Below, in pieces: positions 11,497 to 64,000 of a stretch of 64,000 nt of DNA; the first letter of the stretch is position 1, and each line of letters begins with the position of its first letter. The DNA comes from Anoplopoma fimbria. Its lineage: Eukaryota > Chordata > Actinopteri > Perciformes > Anoplopomatidae. The stretch is taken from NCBI RefSeq assembly GCF_027596085.1, contig NC_072458.1, positions 21,820,160-21,884,159 of the forward strand, read 5' to 3'. Position numbers and translations under genes: made by a program. The notes below the pieces were generated by a model. That model was not told the origin of the DNA. It saw only the letters and a program-made list of their open reading frames with translations, and did no database searches.

Positions 11497-14356
11497 ATTC
11501 TGGTTTTGACTGTTTTGAGGATGATTATTCCAAAAATAACGATGAATAGCAGTGAGTAAAGTATCAGTCCAGCTTCTCAAATCTAAGACTGCTTTTCTCT
11601 GCATTGTATGTTCAATACTTTGAGCTTTGGGACTATTAGTTGGGCAAAAAGAGCAATAGGAAGATGTGATGTTGAACTCTGTACGAATTGCATTCATCGA
11701 ATATTTTACTCACTTTTTACAGAATTCAACTCTTCATCGATTGAAGTTCATCTTTGAGCTTCAGGAGCACTATATGCAATGACCTTCAACCCTCATCTCA
11801 GCTGGTTCATATTTGAAATGATATTGAAAGCAGTAGTCAGTGGACCTTTAAGCTGACACTACTTTCTTGTCAATAATGGAAATAATGTCTTGTTGCAGCC
11901 TCAGATGTCAATAGATGAACTGGACTGGACAGCTCACTTATAATACAACACACTATCACATCTTTGAGCTTTGGGTTCATGCATTTTGGTTTTGATGACA
12001 TCTTTGGGGCTGTGACTCACTGTGGGGATGGATTTAGCTTGTTGCCAATTAAACTTTTTTCTTTTGATTCTTTTCTCTCTGGATTGGACACTCTGTTCAG
12101 ACATAGCCACTGCTCTTCGCTCAGCTCTTCCTCCTCTATTCATTTACATTTAATCACTGCTGCATAAACCTGAGTCACACAACACTTCCTGTGCAGCAGA
12201 TTTTTTTAATGTCAGGGATATGAAATGAAGACATCGGGGTTTTCAGAACAGTAAATTAGTATGATTAGAATATTAAGAGTAAGGTGTGATCTTGACTGAT
12301 TGCTCCCGGTAGTCATTACAGTGTATTTATGTATTTTAAACAGTTTTCTGCATGTATGCGGCTGTTTTGAAGTCCGATTCCAGTTGATTAAGTGTTATTT
12401 GAGATGCTGTTGAGGTTTTCCTTCAGCGTGTGTGTTTTTTGTGAGGGTGTGGGAAGGTTTCATCAGGAACCTTTGATGTGCTTTTTTTTTTTCCCAGATG
12501 CTTTTAAGGCAGATATTTTATTCTAAAGCATCAAAGGTAAAAGCTCTTTCTCTCCCTCTCACATTATCTCTGCTTCACACCAGCGCTCTTTGCTTTTGTC
12601 TATTAAAAGTATTTTGTCTTCCAATGTTTATCCCCCCCCCCCCCTCCCTTACACTTTCTCTCTTCTTCTCTGCAAACCTCCCACTGCTGTGTGAAACAAG
12701 AAAGCGTCTGAATACGTGGGGAAACGTTTTTGGTGAATTCTGCTCTTCAAGTCGACTCTCCCTCCCTGACTCGCCTCCCCTCGGCTCTTTGTTTCTCCCC
12801 CCCTCCCCCCACCCGGTCTCTACACCTGAACAATGTGATTTCCTCTCTTACAGACAGAAATGTGTTTTTTCTTCAGCACAGAATCCCCCGCTGTGGAGAT
12901 CTCGGCTCTTCCTCCACAGCTTTGATTACTTTACTTGATTTTCTTTTCTCTTGTTTTTTCCCCCCAAAAAAACTTCACAAGGGCAAACATTGCATGATGT
13001 CTTTACTCTATATGTATTTACATACTAAGGCGCATATTTGAACTATCATGGTTGTATGCTAAGACATTGTCTTTTGCACCAGAGGAAAGATCTTGAAGTG
13101 ACCGAGCATCCATCAGCTTCTCCTACGCCGTCTCTTACCAACTGTTGAATATGAAAAGCTTGTACAACAAAACACTTTTCTTTGAGTTAATAATTAAATA
13201 TGTACCATATTCATATTTGATTAGTTTGCATTACACTACTATCTCTTGTCAGACTCTTTTGTCCAAAGTGACTTGCAACAAGTGCGTTCAACTTTGAAGT
13301 AACAAGAGCGGGTGTCAAGTCACATACAGCATATAGTTGAATATACGATAAGCTCAACAAGGTTACAAGAAGATTGCGTTGCCGTTTTTTCCACCTGGAC
13401 CTGACTTGTATGCTCTGCTCCTCTACTGGTGTCGTCACACAGACCCACATCTATTTCACAGGCTGCTGTGTCACCCAGAGACTTCTGAGGATTGTACCTT
13501 CACAAATTTGTTTTCCGTCAAGCTTCACTTAGGTTTACATTACAACAAAAATTACCTGACGATGCCGTTGCCCGTAACCATAGTAACTCACTTCTGCCTG
13601 CATGCGATAGAGGAATGGGAGAGATGCTGCCAAGACTTAACTCTGAGGAATGTCCATTTGACATCAAGGATAAATGCTTCAAAAGCATATTTTAGACCTT
13701 TCCGTCTTTTTTTTTTGTCAACCAATCGGACCTTAGTAGGTGGACTTAAGAAAGGCAACATGACCTTCCTAAATTGCTTTCTAGCTATTTTGCTACATCC
13801 AAGAAAAAATGCAGCATAAAAAAAAGGCCAATGAGAATGAATGAGATTGACGCAGTTGTGCGAGTTCCCAGAGGTCCACTTATCTTTCCTCTGATTGTTG
13901 TACAAATGTACAATTCACATGAATGTTATGTCAAACTGAATGAAGCAAGAAGAACCAATCCAGAGTCCAGTCTGATAACCAGTTATTTACAGCAACTCTG
14001 ATGAATCTTAGCAATTATAATACAGACAGATTTCTATTTTGATTATCCAATGTCCACTTTTCATAATTCTTTTTTAGTTTTTTTTTAGTTTTTTTGCATT
14101 TTTATTATCATTTAATAATGATTTATTATTTTTTTTACTATCCTTTTTTAATTAAATGTAATCCACATATTTATTTAATTACTAATTTAATATCAAAACT
14201 ACTTACTCAACCTCAGGTGAGTTTTTTTCAGGCTGTGTTGCCTTGATAACCATATTGAAATAATGCTGCATCTGTTTCCTTTCCCCTCCCTCAGACTCCT
14301 TCTACATACACCTAATCTCTTGTTTCACGTCGATGTTCTCCTGTCTCCTCTCACAG

Positions 14357-58620
<44,264 letters not shown>

Positions 58621-58653
58621 GTAAGAGAGAAGGGTGGAGGGGCGGGGCATGGG

Positions 58654-58681
58654 GAAGGATGAAGGATGAAGGATGAAGGAT
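58654..58681. repeat. (GAAGGAT)4 tandem repeat
   Basis: Four exact 7-bp units plus one variant start 34 bp after the exon donor. Purine-rich. Confidence 0.95.
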
Positions 58682-58999
58682 GAAGCATTAAGGTCACAAG
58701 AATTTAACTCCAAAGAGCAGAAAATGAACATTTGATTGGAAAAGTTGGAGAGTCATTTTGTTGATGCAAGAAAAAAAGACGTGGTCAAGGAAAGAGGAAG
58801 GTTTCAGTATTGGAAATGATCATTTTCATTTCGGTTATGAAAGGAATTTGCAGTTCAGGTTGCAGTGTCACATTGCTGAATTGTGCTTCCTTGCTGCCTC
58901 CTCATCAGCAAGAGAACAGCAGGGACATCTTGATATGATATCTCTGTAATCCACCGAAGATCTCAAATGTCAGAGAAGGAAGGACATGTTTGACCTTGT

Positions 59000-59330
59000 A
59001 GCGGTGTTGTTGTCAAGACCACCTAAACTGGGACCGAGTCATGACCAAGATGTATTGAGGCAGAGTCTAGACCAAGACCAGACCAGTGCGAGTCCCCCCT
59101 GAATGAGAAATGTCTTGACTAAATAATCAAAAGGCATTAGAGATGATCATTTTATGTGTTGGGATTTTCCGCACATAAAATCAGACACTGCAGTTATGGT
59201 CTTTACCCATCTTTGGTCTTCATCCGGAGTCTTCTTTGTCTGAGACCGAGACAAGACTGAGTGAAAATGCGGTCCATCCCGAGACCAAGACCTTCACAAA
59301 GTGAGACTGAGGCAGATCTCTAGTTATGTA
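59000..59330. repeat. Dispersed repeat rich in GAGACC/GGTCTT words
   Basis: 'gaccaagaccagacc', 'ctgagaccgagacaagac' and 'cgagaccaagacc' flank a unique-looking middle, giving a partly self-complementary structure. A related short piece occurs at about 33925-33960 ('ccaggccaagactcgagac'). This looks like a nonautonomous fish element. Limits are approximate. Confidence 0.45.
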
Positions 59331-59542
59331 ACAGTGGTTATGTGGGTGAGGGTCAGTGGAGAAATGAAAGACGGGAAAGTTTGAAGAGCGAGGAGAGAGA
59401 TCAATACAGGAAGGTCAAAGAGAGGAAGAGGAAGGGATGTGTGATCTCTGTTTAAGCTGTCAGATAACACACACACACACACACTCTTTGTTCACACACT
59501 CAGTAGCACATCACACATTCTCTGTCTTATATCTGTGATTAC

Positions 59543-59544
<2 letters not shown>

Positions 59545-59614
<70 letters not shown>
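59545..59614. repeat. (AC)n microsatellite, 35 units
   Basis: It is a pure tract, in reverse orientation to the TG array at the M1 acceptor. Confidence 0.99.
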
Positions 59615-59621
<7 letters not shown>

Positions 59622-59821
59622 TGTTTTCACAGCCTGACTGCATTTATTTCCTTTATTTGTTAATTGTGAGGTTTTTTTTTGTACATCTCCTTTGATTCGA
59701 AAGATGGCACGTTTTTGACCCGACCTTTTTCTAAAGCAGTGAGATATATTTAAAAGTTCCTCTGAGGTCTTGTGTTTCACCTACAAACCTCCTCTTCTTA
59801 ACATCGTCTGATTTATTTCCA

Positions 59822-59847
59822 TCTCTCTCTCTCTCTCTCTCTCTCGA
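59822..59847. repeat. (TC)n microsatellite
   Basis: It is a pure tract of 13 units. Confidence 0.97.
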
Positions 59848-60119
59848 TCTTTAAACTTCGCTCTACAATTCAAAGGTTTCACTCAAAAGTTCAAGAGTGT
59901 TCATTTGATCATTTGAAGGGTTTTTGTTGTTTCCTGGTGAGCTGTGTTGTGAGGTTTTAGTGTTGCTGTCTGTCACTCGAGATGAGTAGAAAAATAAAAG
60001 GAAGTTGAATAGAATAATGCTCAGGAGGCCGAAGTTCATGCAAAATAGACAAAAAAACAAAAGTCCCTGGAAATTTAACAAGAAGAAAAAAAATCAGAAA
60101 AGCAAAACAATAAAGCTTC

Positions 60120-60210
60120 ACAGCGAGCCAGCTCCTCCACTGTCGCCTTCTTCTTCTTCTTCTTCTTCTGGGTTTTACGGCAGCCGGATTCTTAATGTTG
60201 CATTGCTGCC
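60120..60210 (-). mobile_element. Candidate LINE 3' end with (GAA)n tail
   Basis: The minus strand reads 'ggctgccgtaaaacccagaa' and then a GAA tract (plus-strand CTT at 60147-60169). The same words are common at element ends in fish genomes. It may belong with the ORF1 relic at 60411-60764. Confidence 0.5.
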
Positions 60211-60410
60211 AATTTCTGGAACTAGTTTATGGAACTCCAAGTCGGAAGTTCTTCCTTTCATGTTACATTTTTTTTTACAGCGTCCTCCCAAAATGATCCC
60301 TCTTCTACATTATTTATCCGATGACCCAGACACAGTTGCCTGAGATGGTACAAACCCTTTCCCCTTCTTCTCCAGATAAATCATTTCTGTGCAAATTTCC
60401 ACCCCACAAT

Positions 60411-60764
60411 TTATAGCAATGTCATAAATGCCAAAAATCCTTTCTTGTCCATAGAGATATTTTGATCAGCTCTGTTTCTTTCTGTCCCGGTTCCTCTTGT
60501 ACTACCATGTTGTTGTTTTCCCTGTCCTGCTCTTATTCTCTTTAAACCCGTGGACACTGTGGGACTCCGCGTGGTGATCTCCCTCACAATGCAGCACTTT
60601 ACATGCTCTTTTTCCAATTGTCCCGCCCACATACCCATAAATCTCCTGACTCCTCTACTTGCAGTGACATGTCCATATTCCTGACAGCACAAACATCTGA
60701 GAGGAGGCCTCACATATACTAATGATAGACTTCTTCCGGCAGTTCCCCTTCGAAATCCCAACAC
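60411..60764 (-). pseudogene. LINE ORF1 (zinc-knuckle) relic
   Basis: The 117-codon minus-strand frame contains VRPPLRCLCCQEYGH, then EHVKCC, and near its end DKKGFLAF. This resembles the gag-like ORF1 of fish I/Nimb-type LINEs, which have a VxPPLRC..C….GH….C zinc knuckle followed by a second knuckle. Here the last ligand of the first knuckle is lost and the second is degraded. Downstream on the same strand, 60147-60200 ends in a (GAA)n tail typical of a LINE 3' end, so this may be an internally deleted copy. Clade assignment is from recall only. Confidence 0.6.
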
Positions 60765-62559
60765 ACCGACTTACTGTCCTCCTTCTTCCTTTGTCGGAAT
60801 CTCGTCAGCCTTTGTGACTCACAAAACACCTGCAGTATCGTGAAAAGACTTCTAAGCTTCTACTGACAGACGCACACACTCACCACTCCCGTCTTTCTAC
60901 TCTGGTTCCAAGAGGAAAGGAAGTTAAGCAGCTGTAATCTCTGAATAGAAGAATGTCCAGGGCTCCGTCTCTGTCACTATTTCATACATACTCAATGATA
61001 ACAATTCCACTTCTTGTAATTCCGACTTTACAACTCCAAGTTTTACTTTAACAAACTTTCCAACATGTGGCTCCTAAGAAAAAAAAACATCTACCTTTTG
61101 CCACAACTCTCATCCCAACCAGATACTTCTCTTTCCTCATGAACTGGCTGGAATCATTTCATTTCAGTTACTACTCTCTAATTTTCAAATCCTGCTTCAC
61201 CTCATTTCCAATTTTGTTCTCTGACTCCTGCTTCACCTCCATTTCTCTCCACTCTCTCCTCAGCACTCTCTCTCTCTCTCTCACATTCTATGCCTAAAGT
61301 CAACATAATACCTGACGAGTACGCTAGGGTCAATGGCAGACTCTGTTCTGATGTCTTTTTTATCAGTTGTGACCGAGTGTTACTGTCCAAACTTGTCTGT
61401 GCAGCCGCTACACTACAAGTGGTAGTTTAGATATCTACAGCACATGTGTGGAACCCAGCAGTCCATATACCCGTCCATTTGGATATTTAACCGAGGCTTG
61501 AATTGCTTCATATCCCCCTCCTGGCCTTCCCTAATTGGACTGAACCAATTCTTGATGGTTAGGTAAACCAGCAGGGGGAATTCCCACTGAAACCTGATTC
61601 TGACTGGAGCATTAAAAACATTTGAAAGTCAACAATATATAGAAGTGGCCAACTATTAATACACTCTTCCCCCCCGAGGCTCTCACTAGCCAATAGTGTC
61701 CGGTCACACAAACAAAGAGGACAACACTACTGGGACCTCAATGACACCAGTAATAAATAGAGAAATCACAACGTCACCAAGGTTAATACGCACATTTCAT
61801 TTTGTATCTTATTGATTAACTTAGAAATAAATCCTCTAATTGATGGCTCCATCCTGCTCCTATAGGCACATTTGCCCTGACTCCCCGATGGCAGTGACTG
61901 CTGGAGAGTGTGTGTGTGTGTGTGTGAAGCTGAAAGGAACCTTTAACATCAGGCTTTTTTGAATTTTTATTTTTTTTCTTAATTTCCATCAACCAGCAGG
62001 TTAGACATCATAAAGATTCACGATCCACAGCACACGCACTTTGGCCCTGAATGGGTCCTGTAATTGTTCCGCATAAAACCTCTCTTTGTTCGAGCATCAT
62101 TGGATCTTTTTAAAGCAAATAATTGGTCAGTCACCAAATTGCCTCCTCTGTGGAGCAATTTAGCCCGATCGCAATTAGTGAGCTGGAGAGTGGAGGTGAA
62201 AAATGCCTCGGTGCCGTCAGTGACAGTGGCTCCCGGGAGAAGCGAACACTAAAGGGCAACTGCACGTGGAAAATAAAACATGTTCACATTGGAAACTGTG
62301 AAATTGAGTGCGTATTTTTTTATAAAATGAGACATTTGATAGCGTGACACCGACACCAAATTGTTGATAAGTAATTGTCTTTAAAGGATAGATCCTAAAA
62401 ATGTTTAGAAATAAACTTAATGTTCTATTAACCTGTAACCCTAGCTACAGAGGAAGCATGACTTTTGTTTAAAACAAACTTATTATTAGTGACAGGCCTT
62501 TATTCATATTTTCTTCTTTCAATAAGTCAACTTTATGTTTTAACTTGTTGTTGATGCAA

Positions 62560-62840
62560 GCTGTAATTGGTGGACTCAAAAGCAGACACAGACTAAGTGT
62601 AGAGTAAAGGAAAGATAAGGAAAGGTAATAATCCTCAAGACAAAAGAAAAACAGGGACAGTTCTGGTAAATCAAACAGCATGAAGAAATAACTCTGATTG
62701 CACAAAAACAGAGAAGCAACAAACCACCACTGTGGTTGCAACATCGATCTGGCAGAGAGCAAGTGGAGAGCCGGGGTTGGTCGATGAGTAGATGTGATGC
62801 AGGTGTAAAGCTTGGAACAGGTAAATCTGCTTGGCAGCAA
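62560..62840 (-). repeat. Possible dispersed repeat beside a (CA)n array
   Basis: The minus strand reads 'gctttacacctgcatcacat' and 'cttttgagtccaccaattac', which look like the ends of a fish repeat. I cannot name it or find inverted ends. Confidence 0.3.
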
Positions 62841-62862
62841 TCAGCAAGCCTGTAGACTCCAC

Positions 62863-62863
<1 letters not shown>

Positions 62864-62922
<59 letters not shown>
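62864..62922. repeat. (AC)n microsatellite, about 29 units
   Basis: It is a pure tract. Confidence 0.99.
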
Positions 62923-62925
<3 letters not shown>

Positions 62926-63028
62926 AAACAAAGTGGTAAAACTGGAGGCACGGTTGTGGCCCTGACTATATCAGTGTTATTGCCAAGGAGAGTTAAAAGA
63001 GGAAATGTCATGCATCATATAGTGTCAT

Positions 63029-63388
63029 AGGGCTGCACGGTGGTGTAGTGGTTAGCACTGTCGCCTCACAGCAAGAGGGGCCCGGGTTCAATTCCCGGGC
63101 TGGACAACCTTCTGTGAGTTTGCATGTTCTCCCTGTGTCAGCGTGGGTTCTCTCCGGGTTCTCCGGCTTCCTCCCACAGTCCAAAGACATGCAGCTTAGG
63201 TTCATTGAAGACTCTAAATTGCCCGTAGGTGTGGATGTGAGTGTGAGTGGTTGTTTGTCTCTATATGTCAGCCCTGTGATAGGCTGGAGACCTGTCCAGG
63301 GTGAACCCTGCCTTCACCCATTGACAGCTGAGATCGGCTCCAGCACCCCCGCGACCCTTAACTGGATAAGGTTACGGAAGATGGATGG
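63029..63388 (+). mobile_element. tRNA-derived SINE, full-length-looking, with 12-bp target-site duplication
   Basis: The head carries Pol III promoter boxes: an A-box-like tggtgtagtgg (63041-63051) and a B box ggttcaattcc (63085-63095). The body contains the widespread fish words 'tgcatgttctccctgtg' and 'gtccaaagacatgcag', and the tail is (GGAT)n. The 12-bp sequence atatagtgtcat flanks both ends (63017-63028 and 63389-63400) without mismatch. The copy is in gene orientation in the last intron. Confidence 0.88.
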
Positions 63389-63589
63389 ATATAGTGTCAT
63401 GTCATCTGCGTGCTACAGATTTGCCGTAAAATATGGTCTTTACTTGTCGAAAATGCTCACTAGCTGTGCACGATGATAGAACATGAGGATTATTGATTTG
63501 TTTTAGGCATTGGCATTGAGGGTGTCATAGTACAACATATGTATGATTACAAGTGCGTTTTCCTATGAAAGACCAGCAACACGTGTCAA

Positions 63590-63850
63590 TTTTCCCATTA
63601 CTTGCATACAGTCTTCACAGAAAACAACTTAGTTACTTTTAGGAAACACAACTACATAGTAAGGTTCAGGAAAATAATGTGTTTTGGGTTTAAATAACTA
63701 CAGAAGTGACGTTAGAAAAGTCCGGCAGATATAGACAAATAAATCAATGTTGATTTTGCGTTTCCTACTGGGCATCAAAAGCGGCCTTCCGGGTGAAAGA
63801 CCAGTGTTTGACCCTTCCAACTTCATGGGTAGAAAGAAGAGCACAGTAGA
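63590..63850 (-). repeat. Fish MITE-like dispersed repeat, reverse-oriented copy
   Basis: It shares 'gtgttttgggtttaaataac' and 'gacaaataaatcaatgttga' with the copy at 45400-45610. It is the last recognisable element before the right edge. Confidence 0.55.
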
Positions 63851-64000
63851 ATTTATTAGTGGGAAAAAAACATCAGAGCCATGGTGAGTCTGTTCCTACA
63901 TACTAACGCTTGGTCAGTGCCCCTTACCGTTGCTTTTTAACACATTGGATAACCCTTGGCGTCAGTTGGACGTAAGCAACAAAATGACCTGGTTTGGTTT

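Larger units (their letters stand above)
1..14356 (+). other. Left intron (partial, at least 14.4 kb) of the grin2d-like gene
   Basis: I see no coding exon here. A large amino-terminal-domain exon (about 590 nt in mammals, as I recall) would show as a long open frame, and none does, so it lies further upstream. The stretch holds microsatellites, two copies of a fish MITE-like family, two LINE 3' ends, an LTR-like block and a terminal-inverted-repeat element, each listed separately. The rest is AT-rich unique sequence without recognisable content. Its intronic status is inferred from the phase of the first exon. Confidence 0.75.
58621..64000 (+). other. Right-hand intron (partial, at least 5.4 kb)
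   Basis: The donor gtaaga opens a phase 1 intron that runs off the window. It holds a 7-bp tandem repeat next to the donor, a repeat with many GAGACC/GGTCTT words (59000-59330), (CA)n arrays, a LINE ORF1 relic (60411-60764), a SINE with target-site duplications and a MITE-like copy at the far right. The next S2/M4 exon is not present. Confidence 0.85.

Noticed and set aside
12498..12938. 146-codon plus-strand open frame
   Set aside because: It is pyrimidine-rich with a poly-C run, no domain, and no conserved splice relation to the receptor gene.
63031..63105. tRNA gene
   Set aside because: The A and B boxes belong to a SINE head. There is no cloverleaf 3' half, and the element continues to a GGAT tail with target duplications.

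Overview
The window is vertebrate nuclear DNA, most likely from a ray-finned (percomorph-type) teleost. Coding sequence is a small fraction of the window. It is spread over short exons with GT-AG introns, among long dinucleotide arrays and decayed SINE, LINE, LTR and MITE copies. There is no sign of bacterial, plasmid or phage organisation. The species cannot be fixed from sequence alone.

The only gene I can support is the middle of an NMDA-type ionotropic glutamate receptor GluN2 subunit on the + strand, best matched to GluN2D (grin2d-like). Ten exons (14357-14471, 23776-23981, 27397-27565, 34432-34585, 49003-49128, 50112-50224, 53270-53386, 53840-54000, 57493-57562, 58503-58620) join without any frame break. 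Together they give 1349 coding nt and 449 complete codons. They run from the end of the amino-terminal domain through ligand-binding lobe S1, M1, the M2 pore loop, M3 and most of lobe S2. The start codon, most of the amino-terminal domain, the end of S2, M4 and the cytoplasmic tail lie outside the window, so the gene runs off both edges.

Layout: 1-14356 is intron, with a fish MITE-like family, two LINE 3' ends, an LTR-like block and a TIR element. 14357-34585 holds the S1 exons, separated by 3.4-9.3 kb introns. 34586-49002 is a 14.4-kb intron with a CR1/L2-type reverse-transcriptase relic. 49003-54000 is the compact channel-core cluster (M1, pore loop, M3, start of S2). 57493-58620 holds two further S2 exons. 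58621-64000 is intron with a LINE ORF1 relic and an intact-looking tRNA-derived SINE.

The most notable points are as follows. (1) Two phase-0 introns appear to split exons that, as I recall, are single 230-nt and 188-nt exons in mammalian GRIN2 genes; here they are 113+117 and 70+118. (2) The M1 exon has a (TG)n array where its polypyrimidine tract should be, and its 126-nt length makes it skippable in frame. (3) The GluN2C/2D-type leucine at the S/L site is the second codon after one of these extra introns. (4) The following 453-nt intron has a weak donor and contains a decoy acceptor. I found no evidence of a wholly new biological system; the interest lies in gene architecture and in repeat-driven splice-site evolution.
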